In this document: positions 21,963-34,931 of the stretch, one piece after another
Numbering within the stretch: the stretch's first letter is position 1
How the letters are laid out: every line of letters starts with the position of its first letter
Source of the DNA: Uloborus plumipes
Lineage: Eukaryota > Arthropoda > Arachnida > Araneae > Uloboridae
Direction: 5' to 3'
Assembly (NCBI GenBank): GCA_038373865.1
Contig: JAXGGA010002999.1
Location: forward strand, 46,518-110,517
Length of the DNA: 64,000 nt
Notes under the pieces: generated by a model
What the model was told of the DNA's origin: nothing
Database searches by the model: none
Seen by the model: the letters and a program-made list of their open reading frames with translations, nothing else
Program-made: the position numbers and the translations under genes

Positions 21963-24438
21963 TATAGTTTATTTATTTTTTAGATTATTTTCACAATACT
22001 ATTTTCTATATTAGGTCGCACATTTTACCTAACATTTCAAACTTTGTTTTAAATTTCTTACGAGTACTTTTGAGACGCATAATTTTCCCGGAATCTAAAT
22101 TAATTTGATTTATATTTGATAGCACTCTTTGTAAAAATAAATTACTTGGCATTTGTTTTTCAATTTATCAACTTAGAAGTGAACTTAAAAGTTAAACAAA
22201 CGAATTTGGTATTTTCTTTTCAAGTAAAAACTGTAATTACGCATTTCAAGAAGATGAAACATTTATTTTGGAAGAAATATGAAAGCAACTGTTTGTTAAA
22301 ATGTTTGCTATCGATTTATTTTTAAATGTTGGAAAACTAATTTAGAGTCTGAATGAAATAATGTCACTAACGTTCTGAGTTAGAAAGTTGTGTTTTCTAA
22401 AACGCTTATAATTGTAAATATGATTTACTGAAAATAAAGGATTTATACATATTTACTTAATATTTTACATAGACAAAATGCGATTAAATAATTTATTTGT
22501 ACATAGCAAACATTTTCGAGTCCTATTTTTCATACAAGATATTGTAAAAACATGCTACCTGTAATGAATTGAAATTTGTAGTTATTGCTCAATTTAGTTT
22601 AGAGATATTATTTGTTCATCTGAAAAAATCTCAAAGAGTCTTTGAAATTACATGCAAAATATTTCATATTTGTTGACCATATACTCGTAATTATTGCTCG
22701 TAAAACACATAAAAGTTGCAATTTTAAGCTAACTTGAGTAGAATATTAAAATGCATTTTTTTTTTTTTGAGAAGAATCGATGAGAATGCAAATCTACCTT
22801 GCATGCTACTTTCTAATTGAATCGGTGAGTGCAAAAACAACGTCAGTCAAGAATTTCAAATTTTTCAGGAGAGAGAAAAAACGTCATAGCTCCTCTAAAT
22901 TTTCAAATAATTACACAATAATTTTTTTCCTGCATCATAAAATGCATGTATATTGCTATTATGCAAAAACTACATAGATTCAATCTAAATCAGGCTTAGA
23001 AAAATTTAAAATGCAATTTGGACTGATGTTGTTTTTGCATTCTATAGGCTTTTACACTTGGGGAAAAACGTTATCATGCATTAAAAGTTTATATTTATTT
23101 ATGATTTAATCAAATATGAAGTAACTCTTGCTTTATAAGTGTGACACATGACTTCAAAAAATTATTAAGCTCTAAGAACAGATCAATTTTACTCATACAG
23201 CGTTACAAAATTACGAAATCAAAAGAAATAAAGAACTTTAAAACTTTACAGTATAAGGAATATGGGTTACCAACAACAGTGGAAGGTTATTACAAAAATT
23301 GAGAAGCTAAATCTACACCAATAAAAGAGGAACAAAAAAAGGGGGGGTACGTACATCTCTTAAAATGGATCATGTTCTGCTATCATGTGAAGTCTTTGAT
23401 CAAGTAAATAGTTCATCACAAACAAATTTTAATAACCTTTTTGATATTTTCCATTTTATTTATGTTGGTTGGAACTTACCCTTAAGGATAGGCATGGCTT
23501 GAAGCAAAAGCGACTTTTCGGTAAGTAAGCTTCAGCAGCTTAGCAAGCTCCAAAAAAATTATGTGCCGCGATAACCCCCTTTTCCTTTAAAGCTATGGGG
23601 GAACTCCTTGTATCGAGTGGGGGTAAACATAAATTTGTCTCTTTCTGCACATTTTCCCCTCGCCATTCTGTTTAAGCTTTTTTTCTTTTTTGTATAAGTC
23701 TTTTCATCAATAATCAAATTTATTTATGTCCAAGGAGAGCAGCTTAGTGACGTGAAAGCTGTTTCTAGTCTGAGCACACAACTTTTAATATTCATCAGGT
23801 CAGTGGGGCGCAGCAAAGGGGGATAGGGACAACACCCCATAGACTTTGGTTTAAACATTGTTGAAAATCTGATACAGTAGTCTTTTATTCGAGAAAAGAT
23901 TGTTTTGATCACCCCACCCTCCACCAAGAAAATTCTGGCTGCGTTAGTGCTTTAGGTGTGTAAATTCGATCATGTCTACGTATCGTCCTCTTAGTAGTTC
24001 CGAAATCAGATCGTTGGGAAAGAATGCGCGCCTTTAGAAACTCATGCTCGTTCTAGCGTTGGGTGCATAATCAACGTCAGTCACTGAACTCATGTCGCTT
24101 CTGCACTAACCGTTCAGAAGGGAGGTCACGTAACTTTGGAACTACTAGCCTGACTGACACGATTTTTGTTGTCAACATGCATCATGCTTTCCAGAGCTTG
24201 TTTACTTGAAATAGGAATTTTTGAATTTTTCTGACTAAAGTCGTTCTTGCTCTCATCGATGTTTGACAAAACACAAATATATGAATATATAAAAAAAAAA
24301 ACTACTCCGCAAAATGCTTTCAAATTTCTACTGCAGGTAGACAATATGGTCCCAAATACGTGTCTGGAGTTTTGAAAAATATAACCGAAAGAAAAATCGG
24401 AAATTGCAAAAGCCAGTTTTCTTCACTGTTGCAAAAGT
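21963..24438. other. Non-coding, nothing recognised
   Basis: AT-rich. The short open frames at 22116, 22780, 23724(-) and 24126(-) have no domains. A G-run is at 23340-23347. No terminal repeats were noticed. Confidence 0.4.
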
Positions 24439-25793
24439 TTAGACAAAAGTCAGATTCTGCGCACATACTCCTTGAAATGTGATTGGTGGAGGATAGGCGG
24501 GACTTTTTTCTTCGACTATAAAGTGCAGAGATTGCTCAATGAATAATCAAAATCCCAAAATCTCTGTAGTTCTCTAATAAAGAAGATGAGAAAGTTTGAA
24601 AACCGAAATTTGAAAATAAACATATTTTGATAATTTTTCGTCTTTTAAATCAGCCCTAGTGTGGTAGTACATTGTTTTTTAATTGATGGAGAGCAAATTT
24701 AGACATACGTATCGAATATAAAGGCCAACAAAAAATATATTTCTTAAGGATGAAGGAATTGAAAAAACGGCTCGAACTGACAATTTGCCTATTAATCCTG
24801 CAAAACTTCAACTTAAGTCAAAAATAGCACGTGACAGCATAAGTGGATGAACAACTGAATCGGGATGCATAAAAAAACTAAGAATTGTGCTTGAACCTTT
24901 TCGGGAATAGCTTACCAAATAAGCCAATTTTAATGGGAAAAGCAGCACATGTATCATCGTGACTAAAAAATGAATGTTACTTTCTCTGATGAAAATTATT
25001 AAAATTTGGATCGCCTAGATGTATTATAATTCTATTAGCATGACTTCAGAAAAGATCCGATGAACATATGTTTTGCTGCTTTGACTATTAAAATCTGGCT
25101 TCATTGGGACACTGTGTCTGAAAAAACTTATAATTCAACTTCGCAGAGATGGCCTATGACTCCTCCTTTTTTCAGGATTGCCCATTTTTTGGAAGGGGTG
25201 ATACGCAGATGAAAATTGAGGAATGGGATTCACAATTGATGGGGGAATTTAAATGGGTAGAAATTCCACCTATTTTAAGGAATGGACTCGTTTTTTCATT
25301 TGATTGACACCGGCCATCTCGTCGCGGTTGAATTATACACACAATTGTTTGTTTTTTTATGCATCCTGATTGAGTTGTTCATTTATTTATGCTGTCACGT
25401 GCTGTTTTTGACTTAAGTTGAAGTTTTGTAGGATTAAGGGGATAATCGTCAGTTCGAGCCGTTTTTTCAGTTCCTTCATCCTTAAGAAATACAGTTTTTC
25501 TTGGCATGTTTTATCAATACGTATGTCTAAATTTGCTTTCCATGAAGTAAAAAACAATGTACTACCATACTAGGACCGATTTAAAAGACTAAAAATTAAC
25601 AAAGTGCGTTCACTTTCAAATTTCGGTTTTCAAACTTTTTCATCTTCTTTACACAAGAACTACAGAGTTTTTAAGATTTTGATTATTCATTGTGCGCTCT
25701 CTGCACTTTATAGTTGAAGAAAAAAGTCACGCTGCCTTACCTCCACCTATCACGTTTCAAGGGATATTTGCCTAAAATCTGACTTTTGTCTAA
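24439..25793. mobile_element. Snap-back element, ~440-bp inverted arms
   Basis: Left arm 24439-24884 and right arm about 25349-25793 are diverged reverse complements. Landmarks are TTAGACAAAAGTCAGATT, GCACTTTATAGT, TTGAAAACCGAAATTTGAAA, GACATACGTAT, CGGCTCGAACTGAC and GCACGTGACAGCATAA. The ~465-bp centre has its own inverted pair (TATAATTCAACTTCGCAGAG... at 25130 and GGTTGAATTATA near 25330). No ORF and no clear TSD. Confidence 0.85.
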
Positions 25794-26840
25794 TTGCAGT
25801 TGGAACTATGGATTTAGGGCTAAAGGTTGTAAAAATTGAGGTCTTGAAAGTAAAATAAGGAGCAGCAGTATATAGACAAATTTATAGGTCTATTTTTAAA
25901 ATTAATTGTTATTATTATTGTTTTTTTTACTTTTTTTTTGGTGCTGATTTTGCAAGTTTTGTTCATGTAATACATTATAGTAAAAAAATCCAATATCTTT
26001 TTGAATTATTATTTTGAAAATCGAATCTTACATGTCTCTATAAGGATACACTTTTAGACATGGCTTTTCAATTCTAACCAAATACATCTTCGATTATCAG
26101 CCAACGTGTGAAGAAATTGTTTATTTGAATATCAAACGTTTATTTTAGCAAATATTCAAAATTTTCGCATTTCATTAAATCAATTTAGTGCAAAGTATAT
26201 GCACTCATACTTATTTTTGTCAGTTGCTAAAAGGCATGAGTCAAAAAAAAAATCTATGAATTAATTTGTCAGGAAAGCTCTAAGTAATTATTCCGTTTAC
26301 GACAGACCGAATCGATTCCACATTCTGTTCGGTTTCGTCAAAAGGGTTGCGATGCTTCGCTGAATATTGTCTCAATGTAGCACAGCTTGCCTTCCGGGAG
26401 GATATAATTAAAGGGGCTGCATTGATTTATAATTCATCAGACGAGAAGCATTTGCATATTGAAAGTGAAGAAACTTCTTTTGATTCCTTAACGGAAACGG
26501 ATTAGTACGAATTAATCCAAAGAGTATTTGAATCTTTTCAAGCTTCAAAAACATTATTTATTTCTGAGTGATGCTTAGAACTGCAATTAGCGAAGATAAA
26601 AATTATAAGTACAGGCATAAATTGATGTCTTCAAATTGTACGAATGAAAGCATTTGAAATGATTTTAAACATTCAAGTCGTACTTGAAAGTTTATTAAAT
26701 ATAATGAGCTGTCGAGATACATTTATCTTCTTTGCACAGACCATATTGTTCACAAACATTTGAATGAGTATCCGAGTTTCATTAAGAGGATTTATTAGAC
26801 ATTGAAACAAGTATTATGTGTGATTAAGCAGTCTATAGAG
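25794..26840. other. Non-coding, nothing recognised
   Basis: AT-rich, no gene or repeat recognised. Confidence 0.4.
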
Positions 26841-27777
26841 CAGCGGTCGGCAACCTAAATTGACTGAAGATCTATTTTCCAAGTTTGCTATGAACACAAG
26901 ATCAACTATGGGAGGGGGAGGGAGGCTTCATGCATGCACTACAGACTTAACCCATTAATGCCTAGCGTCCCTTTTTAGGGACGGTCCAAAAAAAGGGTCT
27001 GAATTTCCCCAAAATGAACATTTCAACCAAATAATAGTGTTCAATTAGTACCTTGGTATTGTTTCAATTCGTTATTTAAAGATTGCAGCACATAACTATT
27101 GTAAAGTGTGTTTTGTAGCAGTTTTAATATGATCTTTATCAAAAATTGCATCGCTCACAATCTCAAGAAAAAAAGCTAAGTTTTCAAAGTTATTCCCAGC
27201 TTCCCAGTTTATGTTAATTGCTGATTTTATTTCTTCTTATAAAATGTCTTTTTAAAATTGTATCGTAGGCAGAAAAAAATTGTAGTAAAAGAAGTATGTA
27301 CCCTCTGGGGTCTATCATAACTTTTAAGAGACGATTTTTCTTTCCTTCTTGAAAAAGTTATTTTTTACATAATATTTTTTAATTATTTTTCCTGTCCATT
27401 AAACACTGTTTGTAACCAGTATACAATATCTTTGGGAAAAAAATGTCAGGCATTAATGGGTTAAACGGACGTGATGCCTGAGTTCAGACAATGTTTTATA
27501 TTCCAGGTCATCTGTTATCAAAGAATACTTTAATAAGTATTAAATAGTTGTTTCAACTTGCTAAAACAATGATTTGTTGACCCACATGAAAATATTTTTA
27601 GACGTAGCTTGTTTTAAAATTGATATGCTAAAGTTCCACCTAACCTTTGATTTAGACGTTAAACCTAATTTTGTTTCAGAAATTAATGTTTATCATCTCT
27701 ACTCACACATAAATCAAAGGTTCAAAATATTGCCGCACTCGACCAGTCGATCGCGATTGACGGGTTGCCTACCGCTG
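26841..27777. mobile_element. hAT-like element hosting a nested piggyBac-type MITE
   Basis: The left end CAGCGGTCGGCAACCTAAAT and the right end GATTGACGGGTTGCCTACCG plus CTG are inverted repeats of the widespread hAT form CAGNGGTCGGCAACC. The 8-bp flanks (CTATAGAG, CTACATGA) do not match well, so the TSD is decayed or the boundaries are slightly off. The MITE at 26951-27460 interrupts it. The 71-codon frame at 27574-27789 is unrecognised. Confidence 0.7.
26951..27460. mobile_element. piggyBac-type MITE, copy 2 (TTAA-flanked)
   Basis: TTAA at 26947-26950 and 27461-27464. The termini CCCATTAATGCCTAGCGTCC and (inverted) CCCATTAATGCCTGACATTT agree over 14 bp. It is the reverse-orientation relative of 18497-18991 along its whole length, and it lies inside the hAT-like element. 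Confidence 0.88.
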
Positions 27778-28644
27778 CTACATGAATGAGTAAAATGGGA
27801 CAAAACATGATCGTTTGCAGGTTTTCTCATTAAAACCAGAATAAATCATTTCATGCGTTTTCATGCGTCGGTGTGGTACATGATTCGGTGAGTATAAATA
27901 GTGACAAGTAAAATACACCATTTTATAATCATTAAATATTTAAGACATTTATAACGTTAGTGCATGTATGTACCATAAATGTGTATATCGGGAACTTTTG
28001 TGCTTTAATTACTACAATTGCTTCTTTAGTTCTGAATCTCAACATTGGAAAATTGTGGTGGATAATTTAAATATTTATGATAAGTAGTTCACATTTATTT
28101 ATACATTGTTTTTGTATACCTGCTTATCGAGAAAGAAGAAAATGAATAAGATAAGAAATTTGAAATGTTAAAAATAATGTTTCATGAATGGGTTTGGATA
28201 CTTTTACCTGTTTTCAAAGAAGATAAAAGAAATGTAAGATAGTTAAAACATGTAAAAATGGAATATGTATGGAAAGTTCTATTGATTTTTATTGGAAAAC
28301 TGCTTGGAGACATCGATCTTTCCTGCAAATAAAAAAAATATTGAAGCATATAAATTTATATTTTTATATATGGTAGAAGAAAAAATTCAGACAATTTTAA
28401 GCAAAAAATCAAAAAATCCCAAAAGACCCCGGGAACTCATCAGAGGGAACTCCCCAGGGTAGGAATATCCATGAAATGTTTCTAGAATGTTGCTAGCAAA
28501 GAGCCTAAAACATTGCAATATTAGTACTTAATATTTTACAAACAAGCAAAAGGGGCACTGGAAGTTAAATACATTATATAATCAAACACATAAAAAAATA
28601 AAATTCCAAAATATTACAAAGTAAATATCAAACCATGAACAAAA
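27778..28644. other. Non-coding, nothing recognised
   Basis: AT-rich. A small imperfect repeat (GGGAACTC twice) is at 28430-28455. Confidence 0.4.
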
Positions 28645-28650
28645 TAAATA

Positions 28651-28878
28651 CCGTAAATCAGGGTTACTTGGACCCTAGGGGGTTACTTGAGCCCACTACA
28701 ATAAAATGATAAAATCTAGGTTTGGTACCTACTAGTTGAAGACTTGCACGTAGTTCCTCGTTTCTCCAATAGGTAGAAGCCCTCTGCAGTCTCTAACGCT
28801 AGTACCAAACCCAGATTTTATCATTTTACTGTGGGCTCAAGTAGCCCTGTTGTGGGTCCAAGTAACCCTGATTTACGG
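28651..28878. mobile_element. 228-bp TIR element, GGGTTACTTGGACCC word
   Basis: The termini CCGTAAATCAGGGTTACTTG and (inverted) CCGTAAATCAGGGTTACTTG are identical for at least 20 bp, flanked by TAAATA on both sides. The minimal TSD could be TA. The internal GGTTACTTGAGCCC and GGGCTCAAGTAGCCC repeat a variant of the terminal word. Non-coding. Confidence 0.9.
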
Positions 28879-29178
28879 TAAATAAGGGACTATGAAAACT
28901 TACTAGACAAAGTAAAAGAATAAACATGAATAACTAAAAAAAGCGAGTACCCACTCCCCCTCTAATGCGTCCTTGATTGAATTTGTTATGAAATTCGCTG
29001 TGTAACGGTTTTCCATTACAGTGGCGGTTAAAAGCGATAACTGCGGTATTCCGATTTGTTTTAGTATTGCAATTTTTTTTGTACCTTAAAACTTGTGAGA
29101 TAATAATGTTTCTAAAGACTCTTTTACTAATACAGCTGCGGAAATAAATTTGGGACTACACTGTAAAATTTTAATATA

Positions 29179-30884
29179 GGGTGAGTTCTGGTAAGTGCGT
29201 ACCCTTTTTTTCGAAGTTCATGTTCTCAGGGATGCTACTCTGTTGAAAAATCTTGTACACTCACAATTTTTTTTTTAGTTTTCTTTCCAGATCCTTTACT
29301 AAGATTTTCAAGCATATAATATGTCAAATAAACTATAAGCATAGGTTTTGTGACCTGGTTTATGACACCTATTCTAAGGTACGCACTTTCCCTACCTAGC
29401 GGGGTAAGTGCGTCCACCTTAAATTATGTGAATATGAGCAGGAAAAAACTTCTGGCACATATTAAATATGTTAGGTAGTTGCCTTGGGATAATTCCTAAT
29501 ACTAGAGATCAGCACTTGCTTGCATGGATGAAACGCAATCAGTGATATCCCACGTGTCTTGCGAACAACTGTGATTTGAAGATTGAGAGAGTTGTGTCTG
29601 TGATTCTTCCTCTGTCCTTTTAATAAGACCAAGTGAGCAAATGTAAGTTGTTTTTATTTAGTAATAATCACTCATAGTCTACATAGTTTATTTTGGTTTA
29701 ATACATTAATCAGTCTGTGTTTAAGCCAGGGTTCGCACTTACCCCTTCTTAAATGTAAGATGAGACATGTGCGTCCAATAGCTTTGTTGTAAGTGCGTAC
29801 CCCTGTGATTTTCTTTAATTCTATTTGTATGGTAGATCGTTAGGTGACCTGAGTGAACATTTCGTTTTTTTTCTTTTTTTTTTTTTTGAATAAATACGGT
29901 TTTAAAATATTTTTCTTATTAAAATCAGCAGCAGTAAGAAAAAACACAAAATAAAGAGCAAAAAAAAAAAAAAAAAGAAAATAATTGATCATGATGTGAT
30001 ACTTGTACTTTTTTTTTCTTGTACATTCAAATAGTTTTTCACAAGGTGTTCTTAATTTTCTTAAATATAATTTATTCATTACTCCACCTTCGTTTTTTGA
30101 ATCAGTTGGTTCCTTATTTAGTGTTTCACTTAATTTCATTGCTTCATTTGTCATTCTGGTTTAAATTAAGTATAGCTTATGATCGCTATTTTCAACGAAA
30201 AATTTACTAACTGATATCTAAAAGCCAATATATTTCAGAGGTAATGAATAAAATTGAAATCTTATGCCGCATTCAATGTTAATATAAATACTTGATGGAA
30301 ATGACGTCGGATTTATAATCGGTTTATAAAAGAGTTATAAGCAAAATTAAAGGTGAATTACGAGAGTCGGATTTTCCACGTAATGGTACACACTTGCCTC
30401 ATCATAATGGTACGCACTTGCTCCGCATAATAGTACGCATATGCCTCATGATAGTGGTACGCACTTGCCCCATCATAATGGTACGCACTTACCCCCACCT
30501 TACTTTAAAGAAAGGGAAAGTGCGTACCGTCATATAAACTAATTTTAGTTAGAGTATTTGATCAAAATACCCCATGTATGTTATTAGTAGCTATTACTCA
30601 AAAGAAACAACTTGCATTTCTTGACTTCAATTGCTTGGTATGACTACAAGAGAATCTGAAACAAAACCTTCTCAATCTTTACTTAAGAGTTTTTTATGAA
30701 GACATTTAAGTTATCCCTGATTGTGTTTCGTCTATTGAATCCAGACCTGAATTCTACCTATTGAAATTATCATTAAACAGTTAGCTAACATAGTCGATGT
30801 GTTGCAGAAACCATTTCAAGACAGTGTTCATATAATTCCCAGTGGACGCACTTACCCCGTGGACGCACTTACCAGAACTCACCC
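29179..30884. mobile_element. 1.7-kb TIR element, GGTAAGTGCGTACC word
   Basis: The termini GGGTGAGTTCTGGTAAGTGC and its exact reverse complement GCACTTACCAGAACTCACCC are flanked by TA. The terminal word GGTAAGTGCGTACC recurs in the interior in both orientations (near 29205, 29378, 29400, 29730, 29790, 30515 and 30842) and in a short array at 30378-30500. The open frames inside (29235-29417 minus, 29840-30154 minus) are not recognisable. Confidence 0.88.
30378..30500. repeat. Five-unit ~25-bp array inside the element
   Basis: Units of the form TAATGGTACGCACTTGCCTC plus ATCA start near 30381, 30407, 30432, 30457 and 30480. Each contains GGTACGCACTT, a slightly altered inverted copy of the element's terminal word. 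Confidence 0.8.
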
Positions 30885-31256
30885 TAATCGTTTATCATAG
30901 AGTGCGAGCCTGGTGCCATTTTCTCTCAGTTTTATATTTATTTCCACTAAGATAGCTGAATCGTCCTTATTTGATAAAGCATACCAGTTAAGTAATAAAT
31001 GAGAGAAAATGATTTAGAAATTATTCATGTGGGCAAAATGTTTTTCATAACTGAAGTAACAAAATATTTTTACTTAAGTAAACAAATACAGCCAAACAGT
31101 TTGCACTTAAAATTTGCTTGGTTTTTGTATCAGTGACGAAAGTTTCCAATTTTGAGCTTCAATTGCGCAAAATATTTTGTATTTTACCAGATAAGTACAT
31201 TAAATAGCTGCAGGATGTCTAAACACTTCAGAAACATCAAAATAAGAGAGTTTTAG
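30885..31256. other. Spacer between two TIR elements
   Basis: About 370 bp of AT-rich sequence with no recognised feature. Confidence 0.4.
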
Positions 31257-31260
31257 TTCA

Positions 31261-32897
31261 GGGCCATTCCATGAAAAGTGAAACCAATTGGTCAAAAATT
31301 CATATTTAAGTTATGTTGCTATGTTATACATCATTTTAAAGCTTAAGATGTATATTTTAAGAATCCTGCATTGGTTTTTTGGTGAGAGTTAGAATAATAC
31401 TTGTTTTCTTAGTTGGAAGTACGATATTCACGAACTTTTAAAAATCAGAAAAAAAGAACACATTTTCGAATGCATATTTCTCATCGAAAAATAAAAACAA
31501 AAATAACTACTTGTAGCACAATTTTAACTAATAAGACGGTACTATAAAAATATGCATTCATTAATTTCTTTTGAATTGATCTAAATGGTGTAATTGAAGT
31601 TTGAAAAAAAGAAGTTTGATGTTACGTCTGTAACAAAAAATAAGCAAAAGTTGTCATTACGTCCTAAAAAATCAAAATTAAAAAAAAACCCTTAATGGTC
31701 CTTTTGGCAAATTCTTAGAGTAATTGCCACCATAGTTAAAAATATTGCAACTGATTTAGTTTTTAAATTAATGCTGTTACAGACGTAACATTTCGGACAT
31801 AACAAATGGCTCTATGTTACGTCCGTAGCAAAAGTAAATTTCCAATTAAATAGGTAAAAAGCACAGGATGAGCAATACATGTATATAGCATAATATGGTA
31901 CGAGTACTAAAGTTTCTGGTATTCTGATTTTGAAATTTTTAATTATGTCGGCATGTAATTGAAATTTATTTGCGAAAATGCCGTTCGAATTTCGAAAACG
32001 TCGGACGAAAAAGGACACAGTTTTTCATTCAAAAAAAATTATCAAAATTGACCAACTGTCACTAAGAAGGTTAAATTTTAGTTTGGTACTAGTATTATTC
32101 TATATCATCCAACATTTTCAAATTTTTAAGTTCTCCTAAGACCAATCACTGATTCCAGGGATGAATTTACTTTTCCCGATTTTTTTATGTAGCAGCCCCA
32201 TTATGCATTAATTTTAAGAATACAAATAAATAAATTTGTGTGAAGGCCCTTCTAAACTTTTCTTGTGTCAATCTTTCTTGGAAATAATTGTCTTAAGATG
32301 CATGAATTTATTGTTACATATTGACATATCGGCATATGCTCTCAACTCCCCCAGACTTACCCATATTTTCTAAAACTGTTACAATATAACTTAAAATATT
32401 CAAATAATGTGTTAATTAATGCTACTGTATTGTTTTAGCACAAAAATCTTTGTTTATTCCTGCTTTAAAATACTGTTTTCTACTTTCAAATCAGAGATGT
32501 TACGTCTGTAACACCACTTTGTTTCGTCCGTAACAAGTTTATGAATTTTTTTCACAAATTCGGCAGTCAAAATCCACACAATCTTTATGGTTTTAGAAAG
32601 CTTGAAGTCTCTAGAACACGTATTAAAAAAAGTTCAAAATTTCCGTATAATTCAGAGGAATATTGTAAGTTGTATGACATAGTCGAGTTTTTGCTGTTTT
32701 GTGAATTACGTCTGTAACAGGCAGTTTTTAATTTCTGTATTTTTTTGTAATTAAGCAATCTGAACGCAAATTTAATGCAGCATAAAAATCATCAAGTTAC
32801 ACTACAGGAAAAAAAATTGAAGACTTTCATCAGCCCAAACCAGAATTATTTGTGTTCAAAGTCTGCGATTGTTACGTCTGTAACGATGGAATTGCCC
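31261..32897. mobile_element. 1.6-kb TIR element, GTTACGTCTGTAAC word, TSD TTCA
   Basis: TTCA flanks both sides (31257-31260, 32898-32901). The termini are GGGCCATTCCATG and, inverted, GGGCAATTCCATC. The near-palindromic word GTTACGTCTGTAAC or a close variant occurs at 31621, 31776, 31816, 32499, 32521, 32705 and 32871, with a degenerate copy at 31791. Non-coding by eye; the 68-codon minus frame at 31812-32018 merely reads through one of the words. Confidence 0.85.
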
Positions 32898-32901
32898 TTC
32901 A

Positions 32902-34931
32902 GTAAACAACGAATAACTTTGAAAAAAAGAATAGAAGAAACATGCCTATAATGTGCCTGTTACAACTAACTAATAGTCAAATTTTGTCTCGAGTACGTGT
33001 TAATTAATTTATAAATTTGCAGCCTTTTCCCATATCGGTTCAATCGTAACTGAAAAGCTTCGTTACACAGATTCAGCTGCTTTCAATTTATATGCTCATA
33101 AATATAAATGAAACATAAATAGCAAGCAGTAATTAGAACCAAACTTTCGTACACGAGCCTTCAGATGATGCTTTAGAGCTGAACAAGGTATTTACAGTCT
33201 CAAGAGAATTTATAATTTTATTTTATCTGTAAGTTAAGGTGATGTAGAAAGTCTGATACAGGTCAAGAAAATTACTGTAATTTTCGCATATCACACATAT
33301 ACGACAGGTTGATTTATAGAGAAGAATACTACAAGCAGGAATTGTAACATTTTAAAGCGGCCGTAATAAACAAAACTCAATTTTAATTGCAGAAAGATGT
33401 TTTTTAAGCTCATGTTGCCCTTTTCATCCTTGATTACGTTTAGTACTCATGGGAAGTAGGAATATATTTTTATTTTACCATATTCGCTTACATTAAGTGA
33501 TAGATAAGTGATTAACAGATCAGATAATTAAAAATTTAAAAATGCAGTAAAAGAAAAAGGAAGATTTTTAAAGTTGTACGTAACTCAATATTTTGTCAAC
33601 GTTTAACTCTAAACTTTTTTTGCCTTGCATAAAACTGGTTTAAGGAGGGCTGGTTTTAAAAAAATGTCCATGTTTATACATAGTTAATAGAGTGATTTTT
33701 ATGATGCCCATGACAGTAGTATTAACTTTTAAATAATGTCGAATAATAGGTTATCGGTGCCTTAAAGATGATTAACCTTCGCTGAAAATGAAAAGATTAA
33801 GTTAATACATTATTCAGACATTAGTTTCTGATTTAAAATTTTACGAGACAGGAAAAAAAGACAGAAAAAAAACTCATTGGGGGGGGGACACCTGTTTTGC
33901 GCGTAATTTAATTCCTAAAATTTTCGATAAATTTAATATACTCTATTGAAATTACAAATTACTAAAACTATTTTTATTACTAACTTTTAAAAAATATTTT
34001 AAAGAATCCGTTTATATAATTGTTAATATTTCAGTAATTCCCAATGAATTATTCCTGATCAGTTCCTATTTATGTACTGTACAAGAATATACTTGAATTT
34101 ATACTAACAGAATGCTATGTGAAACTATTTCATAGTCAAAACTAAACCTAAAATGGATAGAATAGAAACATGAAGTATATTCATTCATTCTTATTTGTTT
34201 CTAAAGAGTTTTCTTGCTTGTTTCTTTCTAGTTTATTTTTCCTATTCACATTCAGGTTTCTTCTTAGAAATATTTTTTTTAATCCTGAATAGAACCTTTA
34301 CAAATACATTTTCATTCATTAGCGTTACAAGAATCTTTATAAAAAAGGAAGATTATTCTTTCGGTATAAAAATAGAGGTTTTTTTTTTCTTTAAGTTATA
34401 ACATTCTTTCATTTTTTACCAAATCATGTTAGTTTGCTTTTTTTTAATGTCATGCAATTAAAAAAATACTTACATTTCTGTTAAGACAGACTCAAAGGTC
34501 CATTTTTTGCATTTCTTACAAATAATTAGTAAGAGTCTTAACAATTGTCCCAAATGTTGGCAAATGTTTGACCTTAAAGATAGAGCTAATTTAAGGGGAA
34601 TTACCGCAATGTGGCACACTTTGCACTTTTTAAAAATTTTCGGCCAAACTAATCAAATTATTTTAAACAAAGTGTTCACCTGCTACGTTTATCGGTTAAA
34701 CATTCAAGTTTAATTTCACTGATTGTTATGTTAATTCTTAATTGAAAAGGAATTCTGTATATCTATGTGTCTGCATATTAATGTGTCTGTAAAAATATTG
34801 CTCATTTAAAAGTTTTTCTATAACTTTATAAGTTCCCCCTAAAATGGTGTTTATTCAAAGCGTTTATGACCCTTCAAACATCTACAATATTGTTCTCATA
34901 AAAAAAGAAAAAATAATAAGGCTCACTTAAG
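32902..34931. other. Non-coding, nothing recognised
   Basis: AT-rich. A G-run at about 33880-33887. The short + strand frames at 34195-34713 lack domains. Confidence 0.4.

Noticed and set aside
29840..30154. 104-codon minus-strand frame
   Set aside because: Crosses A/T homopolymers and gives a Lys/Phe-rich product without a domain.
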